This document shows positions 1 to 8,413 of a stretch of DNA of 64,000 bases, in pieces (the stretch's first letter is position 1; each line of letters opens with the position of its first letter). The stretch lies in NCBI RefSeq assembly GCF_052030685.1, contig NZ_JBQAJM010000004.1, forward strand, positions 52,741 to 116,740. The letters are read 5' to 3'. Below the pieces are notes generated by a model, which saw nothing but the letters and a program-made list of their open reading frames with translations, searched no databases and was not told the DNA's origin. Source of the stretch: Caedibacter sp052030685. Its GTDB lineage: Bacteria; Pseudomonadota; Gammaproteobacteria; Francisellales; Francisellaceae. The position numbers were made by a program, and so were the translations under genes.

Positions 1-225
1 ATAATACGCTATTTTATTAGCATGCTTTTGCAAATGGCGATCAACACAGTTATAGCAAGCATTTAACTCGCCCTCTTCAAACCATTTGATATTTCCTTCT
101 TTAAAACTGCCACTAGTAACCGTTTGCCATGGACTTATCCAATCGACAATCTGACTTTTCTCTGCCCAGAATGCTGTATTATTTTCAATACTTTGTACAT
201 ACTCTGCCAACCAACCTTTTGACAT
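1..225 (-). CDS. Acetyl/acyl-CoA synthetase (AMP-forming), N-terminal part; runs off the window
   Basis: The reverse strand reads from an ATG at 225 to the window edge, giving 75 codons without a stop. The peptide begins MSKGWLAEYVQSIENNTAFW and continues with an ikWFeeGeLNacYNCvDRHl-type stretch. This is the N-terminal ACAS_N signature of acetyl-CoA and propionyl-CoA synthetases, which activate short-chain acids with ATP and CoA. An AAGGAA ribosome site lies about 9 bases before the ATG. The catalytic AMP-binding core is outside the window, so acetate, propionate and acetoacetate activation cannot be told apart. Family assignment is confident; substrate is not. Confidence 0.85.
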   Translation of the reverse strand, partial: MSKGWLAEYVQSIENNTAFWAEKSQIVDWISPWQTVTSGSFKEGNIKWFEEGELNACYNCVDRHLQKHANKIAYY

Positions 226-332
226 AATCTGTGATTCCTTAATCTTCAAATCTAATTCCTTAAAAAAGAGTATCAAAAAAGCCATCGATTTTCTAATATT
301 TATGCATAGAATATCCCTTTTCATAGTACGGA

Positions 333-512
333 CTAAGACTAAATATTCATCAACAAGTGCTCACCGTTCCCTGAGCATAAGTCGAAGCGGTGCACTGAGT
401 ATCAATCGAAGTGGGTAAGCTTGGGAAAATCACACTCCATAGAGGCTTCGACTTAAGCTCAGCCAACGCTTACACAATCAAAGGTGTCACAAATATGGTC
501 ATAGCCTAATTA
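333..512 (-). repeat. Family B repeat, long copy B1 (about 180 bp)
   Basis: This intergenic block matches 41838-42017 in inverted orientation over nearly its whole length, with scattered mismatches. It contains the recurring core CTGAGC...GTCGAAG and GCTTCGACTTAAGCTCAGCC. Its ends (AATATTTAGTC... and ATTAGGCTATGACC...) are imperfect inverted repeats of each other, so it resembles a non-autonomous mobile element. The rest of the 226-667 gap holds no gene I can see; it must contain the promoters of the divergent synthetase and chitinase genes. Confidence 0.8.
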
Positions 513-667
513 CACTTAGCCCATCATTTGTTAACCACACAACCATTATCAGCATATCTTATATCTTCATAACAACGCTTGATGCTCATTTTGTCGCCTA
601 AATACATCTTTTAACTTATGCTTTCCCTGTCGAAAACAAAACAGTTTAACCATCTACGGAGGAACGT

Positions 668-2686
668 ATGAAAAATAAAAAAATCTTATCTAATATTGTT
701 ATTGCTAGCCTTATGAGTGCAGGACTAGGTGGTATTGCGCATAGTGCCCATTATACTTATCCTGAGAATATCGCCAATTATCAAACAGGTGATACCGTGA
801 CTAATAATGGCAAGACCTATGAGTGTATTGGTGGGTCTTGGTGCACGCAGTCGCATAATGAGCCAGGTGTTGCAGGGTTTGAGCATTGGTGGCAAGCTGC
901 TTGGCAAGAAACTGGCACACCAAGTCCAGATCCAACGCCAGACCCTGAGCCAACACCTGATCCTGACCCACAACCGGAACCAACGCCTACACCTGAGCAA
1001 TGTATAGGTGACATCCCCACCAACCCACAAGCATACAAAGGTGCTGATAGCGGATATTGGGGTGGCTATAGTAAAGGTGATTTCGTACTTCATGATGATA
1101 AGATTTGGCAAGTTGCTGATACTTGGTGGACAAATGATATACCAGGCACGTCAAGTGCCTGGCAAGTATGCGAAGGTCATATTGTTGCTGATCTTAACGT
1201 CACTATAAGCGGTGATACCCATGGCATTGCTGATGATCATCAAATTGCCTTAATGATTGGTGACAAGCTGCATATGATTCCACTTTCAGGCGCAACCATT
1301 GGCTTGAGCCAAGGTGAGCATAGCTTTACGGTTGATGATGTTATTGATTTTGAAGATGGCCATATTTACGTTGCACAATTAAGTACAACAACTATTGATG
1401 CTAAAGAGAAAGGTACTTACAAACTAAACATTCAGTTCGATATGCAAGAAATTCCTTATAGCACATTAACTATTGACGTTGATTTTAATGGCTCAGCACC
1501 TTCGGCATATCCTAAGGCATCAATCATTGGTACTAATGGCAATCAATATCAATCAGATGCACAGTACTTAAAGCTAAGCAATAATACATTCAAAGTACCA
1601 AGTATTGGCAGTTACCAAATAAAAGCAGATAGCTTTACTCGAGATAGTTATAAATACAGCGCCATGCCAATTAGTATTGTTGATGGTGTTATTCAAGGTG
1701 ATGGGAAGCTACAATATCAAGCAAAAGCAGATGAGCCATTAATGGTTGGTTATCTGACCAACTGGAATAAGCAAATCAAAATTAGCGAGGCAGTAGATCG
1801 AGGTTATAACACAATCGTATTGGCCTTTGCTGTTGTTGATGGAACAGATGTTGACATGCACTCACCGTGGAATATCTATGCTGATTGGCAAAATGGTGGC
1901 AACTGGCAAGAGAATATGAAAAAAGATATTGATCAAGCCAAACAAACTGGTAATTTAAAGCATGTTATCCTATCCGTTGGTGGTGAACATAACACTTTTA
2001 AACCAAATGGTGCAGATCCGGCACTTGTCGCACAAAATATTGTTCAATATGCCAAATCCCTAGGCGCTGATGGTATTGATTTTGACCTTGAAAATCTAGG
2101 TGGCATCGATGAAAAGAAAATGGAAGTTGATATCTATGCAACAATCGAAGCCATTAAACAAATTGACCCTGATTTTGTGATCACTGCAGCGCCACAGTTT
2201 AACCTAATTGACAACGGAGAAGTACATTTAGTCAACACAGGAACACAGCGCATTTATGAAAAATCAGTCTCTGCCGGTTTGTTTGACTATATCTTCATTC
2301 AAGAGTACAACACAGGGCATTATTGTATTGACCAATTTGGAATCGGCTCAATATGCAATGGTGCCAGTGAAACAAACATCAACCAAATGCACCCTCAGTT
2401 CGTGGTTAATAGCTACGTACGCTTAAAGCAGATTATTCCAGAGAGCACCAAAATTGTTCCAGGTCAACCCTCTGATAAAACTGCAGCAGGTCTTGCCACT
2501 GTTTACAATGGTATTTACAAAGATCGCGCCTATAGTGAGCTATGCAAAGCATACCAAACTCCAAGTGTCTTTAATGATCCACAATTTGGCGGTGCGATGA
2601 GCTGGAGCATTAACCAAGACGCGGCTAACGGCTATAAATTTGTTAATGCCATCTTTGCCGACAATTGTGATGGTGTGCAAAATTAA
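668..2686 (+). CDS. Secreted GH18 chitinase with two chitin-binding domains
   Basis: This is a 672-residue exported glycoside hydrolase family 18 chitinase, expected to cut beta-1,4-N-acetylglucosamine polymers outside the cell. Residues 1-27 are a signal peptide ending AHSA. Residues about 28-80 form a first CBM5/12-type chitin-binding domain rich in Trp (GKTYEC..., HWWQAAW). A Pro/Asp/Glu/Thr linker spans about 84-110, and a second chitin-binding domain lies at 111-168. A middle region without clear identity follows. The GH18 barrel starts near 355 (MVGYLTNWNK), has the SVGG strand, and carries the catalytic DGIDFDLE motif at 468-475, with Glu475 the predicted proton donor. The start follows GGAGGAACGT. 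No secretion genes are nearby. Exact endo or exo mode is not visible. Confidence 0.93.
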   Translation: MKNKKILSNIVIASLMSAGLGGIAHSAHYTYPENIANYQTGDTVTNNGKTYECIGGSWCTQSHNEPGVAGFEHWWQAAWQETGTPSPDPTPDPEPTPDPDPQPEPTPTPEQCIGDIPTNPQAYKGADSGYWGGYSKGDFVLHDDKIWQVADTWWTNDIPGTSSAWQVCEGHIVADLNVTISGDTHGIADDHQIALMIGDKLHMIPLSGATIGLSQGEHSFTVDDVIDFEDGHIYVAQLSTTTIDAKEKGTYKLNIQFDMQEIPYSTLTIDVDFNGSAPSAYPKASIIGTNGNQYQSDAQYLKLSNNTFKVPSIGSYQIKADSFTRDSYKYSAMPISIVDGVIQGDGKLQYQAKADEPLMVGYLTNWNKQIKISEAVDRGYNTIVLAFAVVDGTDVDMHSPWNIYADWQNGGNWQENMKKDIDQAKQTGNLKHVILSVGGEHNTFKPNGADPALVAQNIVQYAKSLGADGIDFDLENLGGIDEKKMEVDIYATIEAIKQIDPDFVITAAPQFNLIDNGEVHLVNTGTQRIYEKSVSAGLFDYIFIQEYNTGHYCIDQFGIGSICNGASETNINQMHPQFVVNSYVRLKQIIPESTKIVPGQPSDKTAAGLATVYNGIYKDRAYSELCKAYQTPSVFNDPQFGGAMSWSINQDAANGYKFVNAIFADNCDGVQN

Positions 2687-2779
2687 ATCTCAATACATGC
2701 GGTGATCATGGATGATTTCCAATCGTATAAATGATAATGTTGGTGCTGCTCATCACATTAAACAGGAAGAAAAGATAAC

Positions 2780-3559
2780 ATGGCAGTTAAACAATTATTT
2801 CAGCAATTTCTTAAAATCATATCTCTTGGTATCTACGCTATTCCCATACTAAGCCAAGCACAAGCAAATAACTCAACACTGAAGTTTTGTGCCGAGCCTT
2901 GGCCTCCCTATGACTACAAACATAACAACACAGTCCTTGGTTCTGATGTTACGTTGAATAAAAAGACATTAACAAAACTAGGCATTGAAACACAGGTTCA
3001 CATTATGCCTTGGAAGCAATGTTGGCAACTTGTCAAACTCGGTAAAATGGATGGTGCTTTTATGGTCTCTAGGAAGAAAGCACGCGAACCTTATGCTTAT
3101 TACCCAGATGCAGCAACAGCACATGTTAATTACACTTGGGTTACCAACCAAAACTATCAAAAACACTATTTTGATTTATGTCCTGATCTTAATAAGCTTA
3201 ATATCACCATTGGTTTGGTTAAGGGTAATAGCTATTCAAGTCAATTATTAAAATGCCTTGCCAAACCTGACAATGCTAAACATATACAAACTTATAATAC
3301 TTTAGAACAAGCTTTAAGAATGTTAATCATCAACAAAGTACAACTGATTCCAGCGATTGCAGAGGTCGTGGAACATTTAGATAAAAACATTAAGCTTGAA
3401 GGGATCGTTATTCATCCGACACCGATTTTTAGTAAAACGTATTACACCGTATTTTCTAAAAAATCCAAATTTAGTAATGACAAGTATCAAAATATAGAGG
3501 CATTGACCAAGGACTTTGCTAACACATTGGCTTTAATCAACAAAGAGCATAAAGATTAG
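2780..3559 (+). CDS. Periplasmic solute-binding protein, family 3 type (amino-acid ABC transporter-like)
   Basis: This is a 259-residue protein with an N-terminal signal peptide (hydrophobic stretch to about residue 28, LSQAQA) and the bacterial extracellular solute-binding protein family 3 fold. It shows an opening LKFCAEPWPPYDY strand, GSDVTL and the GKMDGAFMVSRKKAREPY segment typical of these proteins. Such proteins normally deliver polar amino acids to an ABC permease, but no permease or ATPase gene lies next to it, so it may be an orphan or have another sensing role. Its stop is only 3 bases from the fba stop on the opposite strand, which leaves no room for a separate terminator. Ligand unknown. 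Confidence 0.8.
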   Translation: MAVKQLFQQFLKIISLGIYAIPILSQAQANNSTLKFCAEPWPPYDYKHNNTVLGSDVTLNKKTLTKLGIETQVHIMPWKQCWQLVKLGKMDGAFMVSRKKAREPYAYYPDAATAHVNYTWVTNQNYQKHYFDLCPDLNKLNITIGLVKGNSYSSQLLKCLAKPDNAKHIQTYNTLEQALRMLIINKVQLIPAIAEVVEHLDKNIKLEGIVIHPTPIFSKTYYTVFSKKSKFSNDKYQNIEALTKDFANTLALINKEHKD

Positions 3560-3562
3560 TTA

Positions 3563-4627
3563 TTATTTAATACGCGGATCCAGCTCACCTGTTTGATACA
3601 TTTGATACATTTGCTCTAAAGAAATTGGCTTGATTTTATCCGCCATGCCCGCAGCACCAAAAGCTTCATAGCGCGCCTGACAGATATCACGCATTGCATC
3701 TTTAGCCACCGCATTGTATTTACGCGGATCAAACTCAGCACGATGTGTCGCCATAAATTTACGGATCGCACCAGTAGCAGCCATGCGTAAATCCGTATCA
3801 ATATTGACTTTTCTGACACCATATTTGATTGCTTCAACAATTTCAGCGACAGGCACACCATAGGTTTCACCCATATCACCACCATATTCATTGATAATGT
3901 TAAGCCAATCTTGTGGCACAGAAGATGAACCATGCATCACCAAATGTGTATCAGGGATACGTGCATGAATCTCTTTTACACGTGAGATCGCAAGGACATC
4001 ACCTGTTGGTGGTTTAGTGAATTTATACGCACCATGACTTGTACCAATTGCTATTGCTAAAGCATCCACTTTGGTTTCTTTAACAAACTGTGCCGCTTCT
4101 TCCGGATCAGTCAACATTTGGTCATGCGATAATGTCCCTTCAGCTCCAACACCATCTTCTTCACCAGCTTGCCCTGTCTCTAATGAGCCCAAACAACCCA
4201 ACTCACCCTCAACGGATACACCACAAGCATGCGCCATTTCAGCCGTACGCTTAGTAACTTCAACATTATACGCATAATCAGCTGGTGTTTTACCATCTGA
4301 TTTCAATGAACCATCCATCATTACCGATGAAAAGCCTAATTGAATAGAACGCTGGCACACATCAGGTGATGTGCCATGATCTTGGTGCATACATACTGGA
4401 ATATCTGGGTATTCTTCAATTGCAGCTAATACTAAGTGACGAATAAAAGGCGCCCCTGCATATTTTCTAGCACCTGCTGACGCTTGAAGAATAACCGGTG
4501 CTTTGACTTTGCTTGCCGCTTCCATTACCGCACGGATTTGCTCTAAATTGTTCACGTTAAATGCAGGGATGCCATAACGATGTTCTGCTGCATGATCCAA
4601 TAATTGACGTAATGATACTAATGCCAT
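3563..4627 (-). CDS. fba: Fructose-bisphosphate aldolase, class II
   Basis: This is a 354-residue Zn-dependent aldolase that splits fructose-1,6-bisphosphate into dihydroxyacetone phosphate and glyceraldehyde-3-phosphate, and makes it in gluconeogenesis. Visible family signatures are CMHQDHG at about 79-85 (catalytic Asp83, Zn ligand His84), GVSVEGELG at 136-144, the Zn His in GTSHGAYKF (198) and MHGSSS at 231-236 (His232). Length is normal for the class. It is the last gene of the tkt-gap-pgk-pyk-fba run and lies 54 bases after pyk. The gene order is the one known from Francisella. It converges on the solute-binding protein gene. Confidence 0.97.
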   Translation of the reverse strand: MALVSLRQLLDHAAEHRYGIPAFNVNNLEQIRAVMEAASKVKAPVILQASAGARKYAGAPFIRHLVLAAIEEYPDIPVCMHQDHGTSPDVCQRSIQLGFSSVMMDGSLKSDGKTPADYAYNVEVTKRTAEMAHACGVSVEGELGCLGSLETGQAGEEDGVGAEGTLSHDQMLTDPEEAAQFVKETKVDALAIAIGTSHGAYKFTKPPTGDVLAISRVKEIHARIPDTHLVMHGSSSVPQDWLNIINEYGGDMGETYGVPVAEIVEAIKYGVRKVNIDTDLRMAATGAIRKFMATHRAEFDPRKYNAVAKDAMRDICQARYEAFGAAGMADKIKPISLEQMYQMYQTGELDPRIK

Positions 4628-4681
4628 TTTTTCCCCTCTTTGTTTTTTGAAAGTGTTTAAAACTGTATTTAACTATTACTT

Positions 4682-6115
4682 TTATACCACATTGCCGGCT
4701 TGAATAACCTTAATCTTATTGGTGCCACCATGAACACCCATGTGATCACCACTGGTTAATACCATCCACTCACCTGGTTTGACAATGCCACGCTTTTCAA
4801 GCTCAAGTGATGCTTCACGATTAACATAAAAGCGCGCCATACGTGTTGAATCAAACTCAATTGGCACGACCCCACGATAAAGCGTCATTTTACCCAAAGT
4901 CATACGATTACGTGATAACGCATAAATCGGCAAATGCGTATTAATTCGCGACATCCACAATGCCGTTGAACCTGATTCAGTTAATGAAATAATCGCTTTA
5001 GCATCGACATGATTTGCTAAATACACAGCCGCACTAGCCACTGCTTCATCGACACGATCGTGATGTCGCGTTACATTATCCTTAGAGACGATATGCACCA
5101 AGTTGCTATTTTCAGCTGCTTCACATACACGTGACATTGCAGAGACCGTTTCAACCGGATAATCACCTGCTGCGGATTCGGCTGATAACATCACTACATC
5201 AGTGCCATCCAATACCGCATTCGCCACATCAGATACTTCAGCACGTGTTGGTGTTGAGCTTGTAATCATTGATTCCATCATTTGCGTTGCAGTAATGACC
5301 ACTTTATCCAATTCACGCGTTAAGCGGATAATCATCTTTTGAGCTGCTGGGACATTCTCGTCCCCAATCTCAACGGCTAAATCGCCACGAGCAACCATTA
5401 TTGCATCGGATGCTTTAATGATTTCTTCGATATTTGCCACAGCCTCAGTGCGCTCAACCTTAGCAACAACACCTGCTTCTGAGCCAGACTCTTGCAATAA
5501 TTTACGTGCATATTCCATATCTTTGGCATCGCGCGGAAAAGAAACAGCCACATAGTCAACCTCAAGTGCTGCAGCTGTTTTGATATCTTCTTTGTCTTTT
5601 TCCGTTAACGCAGGTGCGGTTAAACCACCACCTTTTTTGTTAATGCCTTTATTATTTGAAAGCTTACCACCAACAGTCACTTTACAGTGCACTTTGGCAC
5701 CTTCAACTTTAGCAACTGTTAATACAACTTTGCCATCATCTAACAATAAGACATCACCTTTTTTAACATCGTTTGGTAGTTCTTTGTAATCAATACCAAC
5801 TGACTTTTCATCGCCTGCAGCCTTATCCATTTCAGCATCAAGGATAAATGCATCCCCATTTTTTAGCATGACTTTACCGTCTTTAAACTTAGCCACGCGA
5901 ATCTTAGGGCCTTGCAAATCAGCTAAAACACCGATATAAACACCTTTTTCTTTAGCAACTTCACGAATCAGTTGCACACGTTTACGGTGATCATCTGCCG
6001 TACCATGTGAGAAATTACAACGCACGGCATTTAATCCAGCATCGACCATTTTACGTAGCACTTCTTTAGATTCGCTCGCAGGTCCTATCGTTGCTAAGAT
6101 TTTTGTTCTTCTCAT
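4682..6115 (-). CDS. pyk: Pyruvate kinase
   Basis: Pyruvate kinase converts phosphoenolpyruvate and ADP to pyruvate and ATP in the cytosol. The protein shows the N-terminal TKILATIGPAS strand, VRCNFSHG, the catalytic Lys in VVAKVERTEAV and the signature ITATQMMESM. I take the ATG at 6115 (MRRTKILATIGPAS, 478 residues) rather than one 27 bases upstream, because family members begin here and the ATG forms an ATGA overlap with the pgk stop, implying translational coupling. A C-terminal effector domain is present to about residue 478 (HGGTNKIKVI). It is co-directional with pgk and fba. Confidence 0.97.
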   Translation of the reverse strand: MRRTKILATIGPASESKEVLRKMVDAGLNAVRCNFSHGTADDHRKRVQLIREVAKEKGVYIGVLADLQGPKIRVAKFKDGKVMLKNGDAFILDAEMDKAAGDEKSVGIDYKELPNDVKKGDVLLLDDGKVVLTVAKVEGAKVHCKVTVGGKLSNNKGINKKGGGLTAPALTEKDKEDIKTAAALEVDYVAVSFPRDAKDMEYARKLLQESGSEAGVVAKVERTEAVANIEEIIKASDAIMVARGDLAVEIGDENVPAAQKMIIRLTRELDKVVITATQMMESMITSSTPTRAEVSDVANAVLDGTDVVMLSAESAAGDYPVETVSAMSRVCEAAENSNLVHIVSKDNVTRHHDRVDEAVASAAVYLANHVDAKAIISLTESGSTALWMSRINTHLPIYALSRNRMTLGKMTLYRGVVPIEFDSTRMARFYVNREASLELEKRGIVKPGEWMVLTSGDHMGVHGGTNKIKVIQAGNVV

Positions 6116-7299
6116 GCTTTCACCTCTTGTGCACGCTCGCATAATACCTCAACACCAGGCAATGTTTTGCCCTCAATAAACTCTAAAAAGGCACCACCTG
6201 CGGTTGAAATATACGACACTTTATCTTTGATATTGAACTTCTCAATAGCAGCAATAGTATCTCCACCGCCCGCAACTGAAAAAGCATCTGAATCAGCAAT
6301 TGCTTTGGCAATCGCTTTGGTTCCTGCTTCAAACTGTGGGAATTCAAATACACCAACAGGACCATTCCATAAAATAGTTTTGGATTTAGCAATCGTTATT
6401 GCAAGTTTTGCCTCTGTCAAAGGACCGATATCTAAAATCATATCATCCGGTTCAATTGATTCGATCGTTTTAATCTCAGCTTTAGCCTCTTCACTAAAGC
6501 TTTTGGCAACACGCACATCAACAGGCAGCGGAATATCAGCGCCCTTTGCTTTGGCTTTTTCAATCAAAGCACGTGCTGTATCAACAAGGTCTGCTTCTAT
6601 CAAAGAATTGCCGACATTAAAGCCTGCTGCGACTAAGAAAGTATTAGCAATACCACCACCAACAATCAATTGATCAACCTGATCGATTAAGTTCTCAAGC
6701 ACGGTTAATTTGGTTGATACCTTTGATCCACCAACAATCGCTGCTAATGGCTTTTGCGGATTTTTCAGTACTGCTTTAAGTGCATTTAACTCTTCAGTTA
6801 GTAGAAGCCCCGCACAGGCAATCGATGCGTATTTGGCAACACCATAAGTCGAAGCTTGCGCTCTGTGTGCTGTTGCAAAGGCATCCATTACAAAGACATC
6901 ACATAAATTCGCAAGCTTACGTGATAATGCATCATCTGATTTTTTCTCACCTTTGTTAAAGCGTACATTTTCACAGATCACCACATCACCGGCATTGACG
7001 TTCACACCAGAAAGATAGTCTTTGATAAGATTTACCGGCTGACCCAGTTTTTGTGTTAAGCATTCAGCTACAGGCTGAAGCGAATATTCCTTATTATATT
7101 CACCTTCCTCAGGACGCCCTAAGTGTGACATCAATATCACACTGGCACCTTGGTCTAACGCATATTTAATGGTTGGTAATGCAGCATCAATACGCACGAA
7201 ACTGGTGACTTTGCCATTTTTGACTGGCACGTTGAAATCAACGCGCATCAGTACTTTCTTGCCCTTTAACGGCACATCCGTTATTGATAAAAAGTTCAT
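6112..7299 (-). CDS. pgk: Phosphoglycerate kinase
   Basis: This is a 395-residue monomeric kinase that transfers the acyl phosphate of 1,3-bisphosphoglycerate to ADP. Diagnostic segments are VLMRVDFNVP near residue 16, MSHLGRP, GGSKVSTK, the hinge GPVGVFE and the nucleotide-binding GGGDT near the C-terminus. Length is typical for bacteria. Its TGA overlaps the pyk ATG by 4 bases. A strong hairpin-plus-U-tract lies between gap and pgk, so pgk-pyk-fba may be expressed at a different level from tkt-gap or from a promoter of its own. Confidence 0.97.
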   Translation of the reverse strand: MNFLSITDVPLKGKKVLMRVDFNVPVKNGKVTSFVRIDAALPTIKYALDQGASVILMSHLGRPEEGEYNKEYSLQPVAECLTQKLGQPVNLIKDYLSGVNVNAGDVVICENVRFNKGEKKSDDALSRKLANLCDVFVMDAFATAHRAQASTYGVAKYASIACAGLLLTEELNALKAVLKNPQKPLAAIVGGSKVSTKLTVLENLIDQVDQLIVGGGIANTFLVAAGFNVGNSLIEADLVDTARALIEKAKAKGADIPLPVDVRVAKSFSEEAKAEIKTIESIEPDDMILDIGPLTEAKLAITIAKSKTILWNGPVGVFEFPQFEAGTKAIAKAIADSDAFSVAGGGDTIAAIEKFNIKDKVSYISTAGGAFLEFIEGKTLPGVEVLCERAQEVKA

Positions 7300-7310
7300 T
7301 ATTAATCCTT

Positions 7311-7338
7311 AAAAACAAAAAAGGCGTCTTCACGCCTT
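7311..7338 (-). terminator. Rho-independent terminator between gap and pgk
   Basis: On the minus strand the sequence AAGGCG-TGAAGA-CGCCTT is a perfect 6-bp stem with a 6-base loop, followed directly by TTTTGTTTTT. It lies about 20 bases past the gap stop codon and 12 bases before the pgk start. It is a classical intrinsic terminator inside an otherwise co-directional gene run. Confidence 0.8.
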
Positions 7339-7357
7339 AAATACTTTTTTAGTTATC

Positions 7358-8371
7358 TTACTTAGCCGCAAACCATGCTTTTGTCGTTCTTAGCATCTGG
7401 TTTGAGAAGCCCCACTCATTGTCATACCAAGAAAGGACTTTAACCAAATTGCCAATCACACGCGTTTGTGTAGCGTCAAAAATCGATGGATGTGGATTAT
7501 GGTTAAAATCCATAGAAACTAATGGTTCAATATTATAACCCAATACACCTTTTAAGTTGCCCGCTTCAGAAGCGGCTTTCAATAAACCATTGACTTCTTC
7601 TACAGACGTATGTTTCTTAGCAGTAAAGGTCAGATCAACAACCGATACGTTAATCGTAGGCACACGCATTGCAAAACCATCTAAACGACCCTTAAGATCA
7701 GGCAACACCAAACCAACAGCTGCCGCGGCACCGGTTTTAGTTGGAATCATATTATGCGCTGCAGCACGTGCACGATGCAGATCTTTATGATAGCTATCAA
7801 CGATTTTTTGATCATTGGTATAAGCATGAATGGTTGTCATTAAACCCTCTTGAATACCGATACTATCGTTTAATACTTTGGCTACAGGTGCCAAACAGTT
7901 GGTTGTGCACGACGCATTAGAAATAACCGTCATATCTGAAGTTAATACATCATGATTGACACCATAAACAACCGTTGCATCGACATCTTTACCACCTGGA
8001 GCCGAGATAACAACCTTTTTAGCACCTGCTTGAAGATGAGCGCCACACTTCTCTTTTGATGTAAATAAACCCGTACATTCAAATACCACATCGATATCTA
8101 AATCTTTCCATGGAAGATCAGCTGGGTTGCGCTCAGCTAAGATTTTAATGCGATCATTATTAATCACCATTTCATTATTTTCTAAAGCAACATCTGCGTT
8201 GAAGCGACCATGTGTTGTGTCATATTTTGTTAAATGAACATTGACTTCAGGACTTCCCAAATCATTAATGGCTACGATTTTAAACTCGTTTGTTAAACCT
8301 GCTTCATAAATCGCACGTAATACACAACGACCAATACGACCATAACCATTAATTGCAATTTTAATTGCCAT
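7358..8371 (-). CDS. gap: Glyceraldehyde-3-phosphate dehydrogenase, NAD type
   Basis: This 337-residue enzyme oxidises glyceraldehyde-3-phosphate to 1,3-bisphosphoglycerate. The Rossmann motif NGYGRIGR is at 8-15. Asp37 (AINDL) fits NAD rather than NADP preference. The active site SNASCTTNCLAP starts at 151, with nucleophile Cys155. The C-terminal WYDNEWGFSNQM motif is intact. It sits 42 bases after tkt and just before an intrinsic terminator, so tkt-gap can form one transcript and pgk-pyk-fba a read-through or separate one. Confidence 0.97.
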   Translation of the reverse strand: MAIKIAINGYGRIGRCVLRAIYEAGLTNEFKIVAINDLGSPEVNVHLTKYDTTHGRFNADVALENNEMVINNDRIKILAERNPADLPWKDLDIDVVFECTGLFTSKEKCGAHLQAGAKKVVISAPGGKDVDATVVYGVNHDVLTSDMTVISNASCTTNCLAPVAKVLNDSIGIQEGLMTTIHAYTNDQKIVDSYHKDLHRARAAAHNMIPTKTGAAAAVGLVLPDLKGRLDGFAMRVPTINVSVVDLTFTAKKHTSVEEVNGLLKAASEAGNLKGVLGYNIEPLVSMDFNHNPHPSIFDATQTRVIGNLVKVLSWYDNEWGFSNQMLRTTKAWFAAK

Positions 8372-8413
8372 CTTTTATTTCTCCTTTGTTAAACCAGTCA
8401 CACCATATATGAC

